Assembly: GCA_015059845.1 (NCBI GenBank)
Contig: SUZR01000002.1
Location: forward strand, 62,001 to 126,000
Reading direction: 5' to 3'
Length of the DNA: 64,000 bases
DNA from: Rikenellaceae bacterium
Lineage (GTDB): Bacteria; Bacteroidota; Bacteroidia; Bacteroidales; Rikenellaceae
Each line of letters starts with the position of its first letter. Positions within the stretch are counted from its first letter, which is position 1. A program made the translations under genes and the position numbers. The notes beneath the pieces are model-generated. The model was not told the DNA's origin and made no database searches. It saw only the letters and a program-made list of their open reading frames with translations. Positions 27,159-37,067 of the stretch are shown here, one piece after another.

Positions 27159-28256
27159 TTACAGTTTGAATTTGTAGAACTTCGCTCTTTCATTCTCTTC
27201 ATCACAGATAATTTTTGTTACGAAATAAGGTTTAATATATCCTATTACTTTAAAGTTGGCAGGCACCTCTACATCGCCAATAAGAGTTTCTCCCTTGTAT
27301 ATTTGCAAGCCATCTTGAGACTCTACGCCCTGTTTTTTATAACTACGGAATGTATAGCCATTGATATGATGTACCCAATAATAAAATCCTGCGCCCTGCA
27401 TATCCTTTTCATACGCCTCCATAAATTGTTCTTGGGTTGAGCCAGGATTACTATATTCTGTATTCATATCGATACCATCAAAGCCAAAAGCTCTTTTAAG
27501 ATTAAAATCACTATCATAACGGTAGATAAGAGGATCGGCCTGATGAGTTACATAGATATCCCCATTCTCCGCTACATCAAAATAATAGAAAGGCAAATGC
27601 TTTAATTTATCCCTATTCTCCGCATAATATGTCGAGTAATGACCTATAGGCTCCACTTCGCCACTATTGATATCAACACGCATAAGCAACGCCGCTTTTT
27701 CATAATAATCACTACGCATAATACCAACAGCATCATCGTTGCCTTGAACATTATAATAGAAATATTTACCATCACAATCAGCCACAATCTCTGGCCAAAG
27801 CGTATATGATGTTGCTGAATCATACGACACAACATCCGCCTCATCCATCTTATAACCAATGCGTTTAGCATTAGTCATTTGGTTCATTATGAAGATATCA
27901 TTTGTTCCACCTAATGCTATTAAACTATTATTGGATACACAATAACGAACTTCAAGAGGATTTTTCACAGGCAATTCTCCTGGACCACGGCCTAATCCGC
28001 CTTGCTTTTTACCTATTTTACCATCAAGAGATATATGATAGTAATGATTGAAGAACTCATCAAAAAAATACAACGAATCTTTTCCAACTCCTGAAAATCC
28101 CATATAAGAAGAATTATTGATTTTAAATTCTACAGGATGGATGTCGATTTTTGATACTTTAATATCGATTTGGCCTTTATTTTCGCTTTTGTTGATATGT
28201 GACTTACACGAAACAATAAGACATAATAAAACTAGGTAAAATAATCTCTTCTCCAT
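27159..28256 (-). CDS. propeller-like lipoprotein, DUF4221-like (propeller 2)
   Basis: This 365-residue lipoprotein (IVSC, Cys17) carries GRGPGE at 89-94. Its C-terminal part has DGLQIYKGETLIGDVEVP and VIGYI, which recur in the protein at 46944, so the two form a separate subfamily among the propellers of this array. The pattern of short beta strands with YRYDSDF-type blade ends suggests a propeller fold. The function is unknown. The DUF4221 label is a tentative family match from memory, not a search result. Confidence 0.7.
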   Translation of the reverse strand: MEKRLFYLVLLCLIVSCKSHINKSENKGQIDIKVSKIDIHPVEFKINNSSYMGFSGVGKDSLYFFDEFFNHYYHISLDGKIGKKQGGLGRGPGELPVKNPLEVRYCVSNNSLIALGGTNDIFIMNQMTNAKRIGYKMDEADVVSYDSATSYTLWPEIVADCDGKYFYYNVQGNDDAVGIMRSDYYEKAALLMRVDINSGEVEPIGHYSTYYAENRDKLKHLPFYYFDVAENGDIYVTHQADPLIYRYDSDFNLKRAFGFDGIDMNTEYSNPGSTQEQFMEAYEKDMQGAGFYYWVHHINGYTFRSYKKQGVESQDGLQIYKGETLIGDVEVPANFKVIGYIKPYFVTKIICDEENERAKFYKFKL

Positions 28257-28281
28257 AATTTTTAGTTTTTATAATTAAATT

Positions 28282-29325
28282 CTATTTTAAATCAAAGTAT
28301 CCGAAATACTCTTCGCCCTCAGAATCATACGCCCAGCAATAGGCTCGCTTTTCATCATCCGAAATAGCAAATGTTGCCACCATATCATTCAATTCATAGC
28401 AGCGCTTCTCATTTCCTCGCCAATCAAAAACTCCAATCTTTGGTTTAGCATTAGAGAGTTCTTCTATCGTAGTATCATAATAGAGTACATAGATATAATC
28501 ATCGGTAGCACATATATGACTTGCCCCAAACACGCAATCAGGCTTTCCCATATTGCTATTCTCCAATTTCGGTTCATAGAAATATCTAATCTCTGCGTGC
28601 GATATACCCTTGTCTTTTACATCCAAAATCTCTAACAACATACCATTTGTTGTAACATTGGCTATCTTTCGTCCGTCGGGTCTTACCGCATAGTGAGAAT
28701 TATAGACAAAATAACGTTTGTGCAACATCTCATCTTGGTCAATTGTCGCCGTAAGCGACGGGAGAACATTATATCGCAGAAGAGTATCACACTTCTCATC
28801 GGTTACAAAGAAACGGTCAGTTGGATACCCACCCATCTGCAATAATTGGCCGTTACGCCAATGAATTACGCGCGATGTCGGGAAATCACCTTTGTATCTA
28901 CCGCTAGCAACAACATACTGTTTCTCATTATTCAACACTCGGTTAAGGTCTATTGTGATATGCCTATTACTATTATCCATTGCGAACAACAAGCCGCGCT
29001 TGGCATCAACACTCATAAGCATATAACTCGACAGCTCCTCAGCCGAGCGACCGAGATAGGCAAAACTTGTAATCAACCGCCCAGCATTGGCCGACAATAG
29101 CTGAAATACATTGTTGTTATCTGCATTTTTGGCTGGAAAGATTACTACCGAATCACACATCATAAAGTGATTGGTCATACGCATCATCAGCCCATCATTT
29201 AAGTGATGTAGTTGCGTTGCTTGCACATTGCGAAACTTTGGCGCACGATACCCCAAGTCTGGCTCACTTTTTGACGAGCAGGCGACACATAAAACTATAG
29301 CAAGAAAAATCAATAGTCGTTTCAT
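28282..29325 (-). CDS. BF3164-type (TolB-like) propeller lipoprotein (propeller 3)
   Basis: This 347-residue lipoprotein (CVAC, Cys16) begins with the MKRLLIFLA signal also used by the protein at 26025. The shared signature is degenerate here (GRSAEE, 92-97). The fold is TolB-like, with strands such as KIGVFDWRGNEKRCYEL near the end. It is a tandem paralogue of the next gene upstream: the last 17 residues are the same and the DNA there is a 56-bp perfect repeat. The function is unknown; it is probably envelope-anchored. Confidence 0.78.
   Translation of the reverse strand: MKRLLIFLAIVLCVACSSKSEPDLGYRAPKFRNVQATQLHHLNDGLMMRMTNHFMMCDSVVIFPAKNADNNNVFQLLSANAGRLITSFAYLGRSAEELSSYMLMSVDAKRGLLFAMDNSNRHITIDLNRVLNNEKQYVVASGRYKGDFPTSRVIHWRNGQLLQMGGYPTDRFFVTDEKCDTLLRYNVLPSLTATIDQDEMLHKRYFVYNSHYAVRPDGRKIANVTTNGMLLEILDVKDKGISHAEIRYFYEPKLENSNMGKPDCVFGASHICATDDYIYVLYYDTTIEELSNAKPKIGVFDWRGNEKRCYELNDMVATFAISDDEKRAYCWAYDSEGEEYFGYFDLK
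28286..28341. repeat. 56-bp perfect direct repeat, copy 1
   Basis: This block at the 3' end of propeller 3 is identical to 29354-29409 at the 3' end of propeller 4. It encodes the shared C-terminus ending EYFGYFDLK and the stop codon. Confidence 0.95.
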
Positions 29326-29349
29326 AATTATTTAAGTTCAAGATTAAAA

Positions 29350-30399
29350 TTACTTTAAATCAAAGTATCCGAAATACTCTTCGCCCTCAGAATCATACGC
29401 CCAGCAATATAGTCGTTTATCATCTGGTGTAACGACAAATGTATCCATATACTCATTCAACACGTAGCGACAAACCTCATTACCATTCCAGTTAAATACA
29501 CCAAGATAGAACGGAGGATTTTGACCTTCTCCAAACTTATTGTCTGAATACAAAAGGTATATATATTTATCCGTTGCGCAACATCTTCTTGCTCCGTAAA
29601 TACTCTCCTCCTTTGATATCGTACCTTGATTTATTTTGCCTTTAGCGGGTTTAAAAAACTGTCGCAATGCGGATTGTTTGATTGTAGTACCATCGAAATC
29701 AAAAATCTCCATTGTCATACCATTCATTGTTGCATGAAAAATCTTTGTTCCATCGGGTTTTATTGCAGACTTTGTATTATGAGCAAAGAATAGTTGTCTT
29801 TTTCTTTTATCATTATCAAATTCAGGTATTGTTGAATGATAATCATCATATTGAGCAAGCGTATCCTTACCTGTCATATCAGTCACCAGCAATCGCGGAT
29901 TACTTCTGACGTGAAGGATTCTATTATTAGGCAAATAATGGATATATTTAGCATACCAACCACCTTCAAGTTTATGATTTCCTACAACACAACGACTATC
30001 GCCCGACAATGCTTTTCCTAAATCAATATCAATCATATTCAGGCGCATATCCATTGCATAGAGGTGTTTGGCTTTGTTATCGTATGCAGCGTGCCTACAG
30101 CCCGATAATTCATAATTAGCTCTTCCTTGATTTCCAAATGATGTAATTTGATGACCGTCTTTGATTGACAGAGCTTGAAATAAATGCTCATTATCAGTAC
30201 TATTTGCACGAATTATAAAAACAGAATCGCACAAAAAACTTATTCCGCCAAAGGACTCAAGCAGCAAATCTCTATTCAAGGCCGTAATTTCGCGCTTATA
30301 CTCCTTAGGAAAAACGGGTGGAGCATAATCCGTATCAAAACGAGCTTTATCACACGAAACAATAATAAAAATACTTAAAATGATATATATATATTTCAT
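29350..30399 (-). CDS. BF3164-type (TolB-like) propeller lipoprotein (propeller 4)
   Basis: This 349-residue lipoprotein (IVSC, Cys16) is a tandem paralogue of propeller 3. Alignable features include LLLESFGGISFLCDSV, the degenerate signature GRANYE (92-97), GVFNWNGNEVCRYVLNEY and the C-terminus. Its 5' flank holds a 13-bp hairpin separating it from the broken NVEALA gene. Outside the last 56 bp the two paralogues are clearly diverged, so the identical end points to recent gene conversion or unequal exchange. The function is unknown. Confidence 0.78.
   Translation of the reverse strand: MKYIYIILSIFIIVSCDKARFDTDYAPPVFPKEYKREITALNRDLLLESFGGISFLCDSVFIIRANSTDNEHLFQALSIKDGHQITSFGNQGRANYELSGCRHAAYDNKAKHLYAMDMRLNMIDIDLGKALSGDSRCVVGNHKLEGGWYAKYIHYLPNNRILHVRSNPRLLVTDMTGKDTLAQYDDYHSTIPEFDNDKRKRQLFFAHNTKSAIKPDGTKIFHATMNGMTMEIFDFDGTTIKQSALRQFFKPAKGKINQGTISKEESIYGARRCCATDKYIYLLYSDNKFGEGQNPPFYLGVFNWNGNEVCRYVLNEYMDTFVVTPDDKRLYCWAYDSEGEEYFGYFDLK
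29354..29409. repeat. 56-bp perfect direct repeat, copy 2
   Basis: It is identical to 28286-28341, 1068 bp apart. Recombination between the copies would delete one paralogue cleanly and keep the reading frame end. Confidence 0.95.
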
Positions 30400-30417
30400 A
30401 TTACTAACATATTAAAT

Positions 30418-30449
30418 TTGTATATAGGGGAAATATCCCCTATATACAA
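30418..30449. repeat. 13-bp inverted repeat (hairpin) after the first NVEALA gene
   Basis: TTGTATATAGGGG (30418-30430) pairs with 30437-30449 around a 6-nt AT loop. It lacks a T-run on the minus strand, so it is more likely an mRNA-stability or processing element than a full terminator. It lies between the peptide gene and propeller 4. Confidence 0.65.
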
Positions 30450-30454
30450 TAAAA

Positions 30455-30744
30455 TTAATTATTCACTGGGGTATTGCAAGCTTGACATTTTCCATATGCT
30501 CTTAAAACAGTACCATATCTACTATTCCCCCAAAGTATCCCACATACACATTGGTAGGCGCATAGTTCGGTTGATGGCGTTTCGCATTCTACCACAATAG
30601 TATTTATTATTTCATCTTGTGTCAAGGCTTCAATATTTACATCATAAATTCAGACATATTACCCTTGTCATACGCCTTGTAACCCACTGCTGTCGCTGCT
30701 GACATCACCAATGCCACCGCAGCAAAAAAGAATTTCTTTTTCAT
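30455..30744 (-). pseudogene. NVEALA-family peptide gene 1, frameshifted
   Basis: From ATG 30744 the frame reads a Lys-rich signal peptide beginning MKKKFFFAAVALVMSAA and continues to KGNMSEFMM, then stops (36 codons with stop). One base out of frame, the text continues at once as VNIEALTQDEI and runs to TAA at 30455. The tail has six Cys, including CAYQCVC and KCQAC. Alignment with the second copy (MTDLMSANLEALTD) places a missing base in ATG(G)TAAAT. The intact form would be about 96 residues. It starts 19 bp after the RND pump gene stop, so it belongs to the exporter operon. It is either a real null allele or a sequencing indel. Confidence 0.75.
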
Positions 30745-30763
30745 TTTTTTGTTTTTTTAGTTA

Positions 30764-33700
30764 TTAGTTTATTGTTAAATAGGCCCTCTGATTAATCTTT
30801 TGCCGCTTGCAAAGCCATCTTTTTATTCTACCTCGTTTCTTCTCTTTACTTTTCTTCTTCTCCATCGGCATAAATATGGGCAGATAGATAATAAGCGCCA
30901 CAAGCGAAAAGAGTGTACCACTCATTGCTGCCACAGCAAAGGCAAACCAGAAGACCTCCTCAGGACCGTCGTGCAGGAATGGCACAAGGCCGAGGATGGT
31001 TGATAATATCGTCAGCATAATGGGTACAATCTTATGGTTATATGCCATCAAGTACAACCTCACACCTCGCTTTGAGGTTGTTGCACGGCAGTTATCCAAC
31101 TCGTTTATCAAGTATATTCCCGCATTTACCACGATTCCGCACAATAGCACAAAGGCCGCAAAGCCTCCCTGGTCAAAGCGAAACTCCGTAAAACCAAAGG
31201 TAAGGAACACTCCAATAAATGAGATAGGAATCATCATAATGATAACCAGCGGCTTGCGCAGAGACTCAAATATTATGGCGCACATAACATATATTATCGC
31301 CACCACAAGCGCAATGAGCGCTACCTGCGTCTTTTTATCCTCCTCGTAACTATAGCCCGGAGCATCGGCGTGATATCCCAACGGCAGTATCTCCTCGTTG
31401 AACATCTTCACACTCTTTTCCACAAGGCGGCGGCTTAACTCGTGCGAGCCAACGAAATCAAAGCCCACCATAATCTCGTAGGACTGCTGTGCGCGACGGA
31501 TAGATATCTCCGTACGGCGTTTTTCGATGGAGCCGATGGTCGAGAGCTTCATCTGCGTAGAGTCAATCTCCACCAACGCATTCTCCAGATGCCAACGGTC
31601 AAATCTGTCACGCGCTACCGACTCCATAACCACACTCTGCAACTCCTCACCCGAAAATATCTGCGTAATACGCTCCTGATATAGCTTTGAGCGCAGAACG
31701 CCGTAGTAATCGTATATATCGAGACCCATAGCGGCTATCTGCTCATCGTTGTAGCGTATGTGGAACTCATTGTGCGGCAACGACCACGCATTACCATCCA
31801 TAATCTCGGGCGAAGAGACTCGACGATTAGCCTTTAACGAATCCAGCAACTGGTCAGCATAAGCCGAGAGGCGGTCGTAGTTATAACCCTTAAGACGAAT
31901 TACATTTGAGCGGTAGTTGCTCACTACATTATTATTGAAATACGAGTCGTCCAAACCCGTTACACGCCACGTAGCACCGCCATAGTTCGTTGCGGCGGCG
32001 ATTATCTCCTGCTTTAGTTGCAACGGGAAGGCGGTATTCTCATATTCGGGCTTGAAGGTTATCTCTATCTGGGCATTGTCGTAGGAGTAGATATTTGTGC
32101 GGAACACATCCACCTCCTCGTAGCGGCTGATGTAGTTCTCCATATGCTGCACCACCTCGTTAAGCTGCTGCACGGTACAACCCTCAGGCATACCAGCATT
32201 GACCGATAACACCTTGCGAGCTGGCTCGCGGAAGTAGTTATACTGCCCCGTCTGCGTGTGGAAAAGGTTGAGCGAGGTGCCCAGCACCATATCTATCGTA
32301 GCACGATGCTCGGCAACAAAACTGCTCTGCATAACAGAATTATACCATCGTGAATAGAATGGCAACTCCTCATCACCCTTCTGCTCAATCTTATCGGGCA
32401 GTAAAAATGTCGGCACGCCAAAACCCCACACAAGCAACACAACAAACACCCATCTATGCCCTCGGCACCAGAGAATCATACGCTCATAACGGCGTGAGAA
32501 TCGCACCATACGCCTACGGCCCGCACGAGAGGATGTAGTCATACTGCGCCCAAGTGAAATCTTCTCCAATAATGCCGGCACAAACAGAAAAGCTACGGCC
32601 AACGACACCGTAAGGTTGATAATTATCACCAATGCGAAATCTACAAGGTTGGCTTGCTGCTCCTGCGGCAAGAGCCACACAATACCCAATGCTCCGATGG
32701 TGGTGAGCAGAGCGCCGAGGATAGAGGTAAAGACACGGCGATTGCGGTAGTAACTATAATGGTCAACCATAATGATTGCCGTATCGATAATGATACCCAG
32801 CGACACGGTAATACCCGCCAACGAGTAGATATGAATACCCAAATCGAAGATATTGTAGAACACTACCGAGACAAGGATATTCACCGCAAGCGTTACGCCG
32901 ATAATAAGCAGATAACGCAAATCACGACTCACCACAAGCACAAACAACAGCAGGATAACCACGCACAACAGTGTGCGAACATATATCTTATCAAGCTCCT
33001 GGCTGATATACTCCGAAGCGTCGTACGCCAGCGTGGCTGAAATCTCCGAAGGGAAACTCTCTTGCAGGCGTTGCATCTCTTGGCGCACATCGTCCGCGAC
33101 ACGCAACATATTGGAGTTGGCATCGCAGCTAACAGAGAGGTTTATGGTATTTAGGCCATTTATACGAAAATAGCTCGTAGGCAATGCCTCACGCCAACGC
33201 ACCGTAGCAAAGTCACGCAGGTAGTAGAGCCTATCGTTGTGGCGCACGATGGGTATATTATCAAAATCGAGCGTAGAGAGGTTTTGCAGCTTCAGCACAA
33301 TACTTCGCTCCACGCCATCCTCTGCCGAGAGTGTCGTCATACCGACAATATCACTACGAAAATAGTCCCTGAAAGCCGTTGCAAGGTGGTCGGCCGTAAG
33401 ACCCACGCTCTCCAGAGCCTCAGGGTTAAACTCCACAATCCACTCAAAAGGCGTCGTGCCCGAGATATTCACTCGCCCCACACCTTCAATACGCGACAAG
33501 GGCGTTGAGACCTTATTTACCACATAGTCATATATCTGCTCCGAGGGAATACCCGCCTTAATGGTGTAGGTCAGAATATCCTTCTCGCGGCTACCGCCTG
33601 TAGCGAGCGAGATATTGGGATAGCTCACCTCCTCGGGTAGTTTGGAGTAGATGTTTCGTATAACGGATGCCACCTCAAAACGTGCCGCAGTCATATCCGT

Positions 33701-34003
33701 ACCCTTACGGAACTTAACCGTAACCGAGCCTCCGCCCTTACTCGAGCGTGAGGAGATATCATCACACCCACCAATAACGGACAAGGCCGCCTCAATGCGC
33801 GAGGTGACCTGCTGCTCGATAAGGCGTGCCGAGGCGTTATTCCACGAGAACGACACCGTTATATTACGCTCTACGGGAGAGGGTGAATATTGTATATTTA
33901 GTCGTGGCAGAAGCGCTATGCCGATAACCGCCAAGGCCGACATAATCAGCAATACAGAGAATGCCGAGAGGCCACGACGCGAAGTATTATCTCTTTTCAT
34001 CAC
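30764..34003 (-). CDS. RND transporter B (AcrB/CusA-like)
   Basis: This 1079-residue inner-membrane RND pump has two halves, each with a TM helix, a porter domain (EGVGRVNISG region) and a six-helix bundle. The TM4 segment is VSLGIIIDTAIIMVDHYSYY, which keeps one Asp. The TM10 segment GIVVNAGIYLINELDN has Asn where AcrB has its key Lys. It follows and overlaps RND transporter A by 17 bp. The very basic tail (KKKSKEKKRGRIKRW) is cytoplasmic. Two distinct RND proteins with one MFP and one TolC recall MdtBC-type heteromers. Confidence 0.9.
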   Translation of the reverse strand: MMKRDNTSRRGLSAFSVLLIMSALAVIGIALLPRLNIQYSPSPVERNITVSFSWNNASARLIEQQVTSRIEAALSVIGGCDDISSRSSKGGGSVTVKFRKGTDMTAARFEVASVIRNIYSKLPEEVSYPNISLATGGSREKDILTYTIKAGIPSEQIYDYVVNKVSTPLSRIEGVGRVNISGTTPFEWIVEFNPEALESVGLTADHLATAFRDYFRSDIVGMTTLSAEDGVERSIVLKLQNLSTLDFDNIPIVRHNDRLYYLRDFATVRWREALPTSYFRINGLNTINLSVSCDANSNMLRVADDVRQEMQRLQESFPSEISATLAYDASEYISQELDKIYVRTLLCVVILLLFVLVVSRDLRYLLIIGVTLAVNILVSVVFYNIFDLGIHIYSLAGITVSLGIIIDTAIIMVDHYSYYRNRRVFTSILGALLTTIGALGIVWLLPQEQQANLVDFALVIIINLTVSLAVAFLFVPALLEKISLGRSMTTSSRAGRRRMVRFSRRYERMILWCRGHRWVFVVLLVWGFGVPTFLLPDKIEQKGDEELPFYSRWYNSVMQSSFVAEHRATIDMVLGTSLNLFHTQTGQYNYFREPARKVLSVNAGMPEGCTVQQLNEVVQHMENYISRYEEVDVFRTNIYSYDNAQIEITFKPEYENTAFPLQLKQEIIAAATNYGGATWRVTGLDDSYFNNNVVSNYRSNVIRLKGYNYDRLSAYADQLLDSLKANRRVSSPEIMDGNAWSLPHNEFHIRYNDEQIAAMGLDIYDYYGVLRSKLYQERITQIFSGEELQSVVMESVARDRFDRWHLENALVEIDSTQMKLSTIGSIEKRRTEISIRRAQQSYEIMVGFDFVGSHELSRRLVEKSVKMFNEEILPLGYHADAPGYSYEEDKKTQVALIALVVAIIYVMCAIIFESLRKPLVIIMMIPISFIGVFLTFGFTEFRFDQGGFAAFVLLCGIVVNAGIYLINELDNCRATTSKRGVRLYLMAYNHKIVPIMLTILSTILGLVPFLHDGPEEVFWFAFAVAAMSGTLFSLVALIIYLPIFMPMEKKKSKEKKRGRIKRWLCKRQKINQRAYLTIN

Positions 34004-37000
34004 TTAGTCTGTATATCTCGTAATAAGCCAAAGGAATAAACAGAACGCTGATAAGCGTACCCACAACCATACCGCCAATAATAACCAGCGACATAGGGTA
34101 TTGCAAGTCGGAGCCCATATCGCCACGCACAAGGAAGGGCGCCACGGCAAGGATGGTCGTAAGCGAGGTCATAATAATAGGTTTCAGGCGTCGGCGACCC
34201 GCCTCCATAATGGCGTGTTTGAGGCGCATACCGCCACGACGCAGCGTATTGATGGTGTCAATCTTCAGGATAGAGTCGTTGATAACAATACCGCACACCA
34301 CAATAAGGCCAATCATAGACATAAGGTTAAGCGTCTGGCCAAACAGCCACAGAATGATAATCGCACCGAAGAGGTCAATAACAATCTCCGAGAGGATGAT
34401 AAAGGGCTGCACCAGCGACTCGAACTGTGCTGCAAGGATAAAATACAACAACAGCAGAGCAACGATAAGCACACCGATAAGTTCGCGCACCATCTCACGA
34501 TTGGAGAAGTATGAGCCGCTGAAGCTCACCTCAAAGCGGTCATCCTCGGCCACACACTCGCGGATGGTGGCCATAACATCTACAACATCGGCCGAGTGGA
34601 TATTCAAATCCAAAGGATAGTAATCGCCCTCAGCACCTGCCACAACGCTCTTTAAGTCGAGCGAGCGGGTCTGCTTCATAAACTCCCCAACGGGTATCTC
34701 GGCCATATCCTTACCACTGCCAACAGCTATAAAAGTCCTACCCAGCAGGTCGTCTATATTCTTTAGGTTATTTCCCACAACAACGGGCAGAGACTCGTGT
34801 CCCGAGGTGATGGTAAAGAGGTTGTTCTCGTTAAGAGCATTGCGCAGAGTAGAGAGCAGCGTAGAATAGCTCACGCCATACAAGGCCATACGCTCGGGTT
34901 GCGCGACATACAATATATCCTCCTGCAGCGCTACCGCAGGAATATTATGCTCGGGCAGAGCCTTGCTAATAGCATCCACTATGCTCTGCAAGTGAGCTGG
35001 GTCGGCAGCTCGGCCCGTAGTGGAGCGCAGGCGAGCCGTGAGCGCAGCCTCCTTATCGGCAAAAATCATATCGAAGATATTTCCCGACACGCCAAACGAG
35101 CAATGTGCATCGGGAGCTGTGCGGCGTAAATACTCCTCAATATCTCGCTGCACCGTCGCTACATCCTTTGCATCGTGGCATTTGAGGTATATCGTAGCCT
35201 CCGCCACGCCTGTATCCTCGGTATGCGAGAGGATAAACTGCTGCACACCCGCCATAACCGTAGAGTGCGCCACACGCTCACCAAGCGACGATAACAAAGC
35301 ATCCGTACGGCGAGAGTTCTCCTCGGCTGAGATACGGTCATTCCAATCAACCCTTACCAGCATATCGCTATATGTCATCTCTGGCAGACGCTCCTTATCC
35401 ACCACAAAGAACAACCCCACAAGGCCTACGAACGAGATAGCATAGATACCCCACATAACCGTCCTATGACGAAAGAACCATTTTAGTAGTTGGTCATATC
35501 GTTGTTCCAGCCTATCAAAAGAGAAGCGCTCCAACCACGGTGTAGGACGAAATGTCGGCAACGAACGATATAACCAACGGTAATAGACGGGCAATAACAC
35601 AACGGCTACACCATACGACACAAACAGCGTGATACTTACGGCCATAGCCTGATCGTAGAACATAGCGCCTGCCATACCGTTGATAAAAATCAATGGCACG
35701 AAAACGGCACAGGTAGTAAGGATAGACGAGAGCATCGGCATCATAACCTCCCGCGCTCCCCTATCCACGGCATCTATCAGCCTCTCGCCTCGTTGCCAGC
35801 GTGCTGTGATGTTATCCACAACGATAATAGAGTTATCAACCATCATACCCGTACCCAGGATAAGGCCCGACAGCGAGATGATATTGATAGAGATTCCCAT
35901 CAAGTGGAAGACCAACAGCGTGATAACAAGCGTGATAGGGATAGTCAAAATCACCAGCAGAGGAGAGCGCATATCGCGCATAAAAAAGAGAATGATAATG
36001 CAGGCCAGCACGATACCGACCAAGATATTATCTATAAGGTTGTTTATCGAGTAATCCAACAGCTCTGTCTGGTCGCGCGTGATGGTAAACTCCACATCGG
36101 GATAGTCCTCGGAGAAGTGTTGCAGCTGCTCATCCAAGGCCTCCTTCAAATCAGACATACGGGCATCCGACTGCTTAACAACGGCCAGCGTAACGGCATC
36201 CCTGCCGTTCGAAGTAACCATACCCTGTCGCTTGCGGGGATGTTCCACGACACGAGCCAACTCACGCAGGCGGAACAGGCGGTCATTAACCTTTAAGAAG
36301 AGCTCCTCCACATCCTTTGCCGAGGTGGCAACACTCTTAAACTTGACATTATACTGATACTCGCCATCACGGATAGTAAGGCTGCCGAGCGATATATCCA
36401 TACTACGCAACGCTCGCTCCACATCTGCCATCGTGATACCCGCCTGACGCAACAACGCTTCATCGGGGATAACAAGCAGCTCGGAGTCCACGCCTCCACT
36501 CATATCGACCATAGCAACCTCATCCAGTTGCTCGATGCGCTTGGTTATGACCTGCTCGGCAAAGCGGCTCAGTTCAAGGAACTCATCCGATACGGGGTGT
36601 AGCTCATCGCGCATAGCAGAGCGCTGCTCACCACGCAGCGTCATATCGATATAGAAGGCTGGAATATCCGTAGCACTCGCCTTCAACACCTTCGGGCGCT
36701 CGATATTACGCGGAAGAGAGGAGGTTGTGCGGTCAATCTTTTCGTTAACCTCGATAAAAAGGTAATCCAGATTAGCACCCTGCTCAAATGAGAGATGTAT
36801 CGTACCATTACCCTCGCGGGCCTCACTGCGTATATCGGTAAGTTGCGAGAGTTGCACCAACTGCTGACGCAAGGGCGTGATGACAGTTTCATTAAGCTGG
36901 CGGGCAGAGACTCCTGCAGCAGGAATCTGAACGGTGATATATGGAGCATCCACATCTGGCACAAGCGACACGGGAAGCAGGCGCGCACTCACCACACCCA

Positions 37001-37064
37001 AGATGAGCAGCACCACCGTAACCATCGTAACAGCGATGGGTCGGTCTAAAAGTCTGCGTAACAT
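33987..37064 (-). CDS. RND transporter A (AcrB/CusA-like)
   Basis: This 1025-residue RND permease starts with the typical MLRRLLDRPIAVTMVTVVLLI and has ARLLPVSLVPDVD after TM1, a porter domain, TM4 LGTGMMVDNSIIVVDN (one Asp), and TM10 GIVINDSILKIDT with Asn in the Lys position. The C-terminal bundle includes MSLVIIGGMVVGTLISVLFIPL. It is a proton-driven tripartite exporter component. It lies 3 bp from the MFP gene and overlaps RND B. In this operon its nearest candidate substrate is the NVEALA peptide; metals or drugs are the conventional alternatives. Confidence 0.92.
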   Translation of the reverse strand: MLRRLLDRPIAVTMVTVVLLILGVVSARLLPVSLVPDVDAPYITVQIPAAGVSARQLNETVITPLRQQLVQLSQLTDIRSEAREGNGTIHLSFEQGANLDYLFIEVNEKIDRTTSSLPRNIERPKVLKASATDIPAFYIDMTLRGEQRSAMRDELHPVSDEFLELSRFAEQVITKRIEQLDEVAMVDMSGGVDSELLVIPDEALLRQAGITMADVERALRSMDISLGSLTIRDGEYQYNVKFKSVATSAKDVEELFLKVNDRLFRLRELARVVEHPRKRQGMVTSNGRDAVTLAVVKQSDARMSDLKEALDEQLQHFSEDYPDVEFTITRDQTELLDYSINNLIDNILVGIVLACIIILFFMRDMRSPLLVILTIPITLVITLLVFHLMGISINIISLSGLILGTGMMVDNSIIVVDNITARWQRGERLIDAVDRGAREVMMPMLSSILTTCAVFVPLIFINGMAGAMFYDQAMAVSITLFVSYGVAVVLLPVYYRWLYRSLPTFRPTPWLERFSFDRLEQRYDQLLKWFFRHRTVMWGIYAISFVGLVGLFFVVDKERLPEMTYSDMLVRVDWNDRISAEENSRRTDALLSSLGERVAHSTVMAGVQQFILSHTEDTGVAEATIYLKCHDAKDVATVQRDIEEYLRRTAPDAHCSFGVSGNIFDMIFADKEAALTARLRSTTGRAADPAHLQSIVDAISKALPEHNIPAVALQEDILYVAQPERMALYGVSYSTLLSTLRNALNENNLFTITSGHESLPVVVGNNLKNIDDLLGRTFIAVGSGKDMAEIPVGEFMKQTRSLDLKSVVAGAEGDYYPLDLNIHSADVVDVMATIRECVAEDDRFEVSFSGSYFSNREMVRELIGVLIVALLLLYFILAAQFESLVQPFIILSEIVIDLFGAIIILWLFGQTLNLMSMIGLIVVCGIVINDSILKIDTINTLRRGGMRLKHAIMEAGRRRLKPIIMTSLTTILAVAPFLVRGDMGSDLQYPMSLVIIGGMVVGTLISVLFIPLAYYEIYRLSDEKR

Positions 37065-37067
37065 AGG

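Noticed and set aside
28286..29409. Direct repeats as possible CRISPR or insertion-sequence ends
   Set aside because: There are only two copies 1 kb apart inside coding sequence, with no spacer regularity or transposase.
30600..30650. Programmed ribosomal frameshift in NVEALA gene 1
   Set aside because: No slippery heptamer or downstream pseudoknot is apparent; a one-base deletion explains the alignment with copy 2 more simply.
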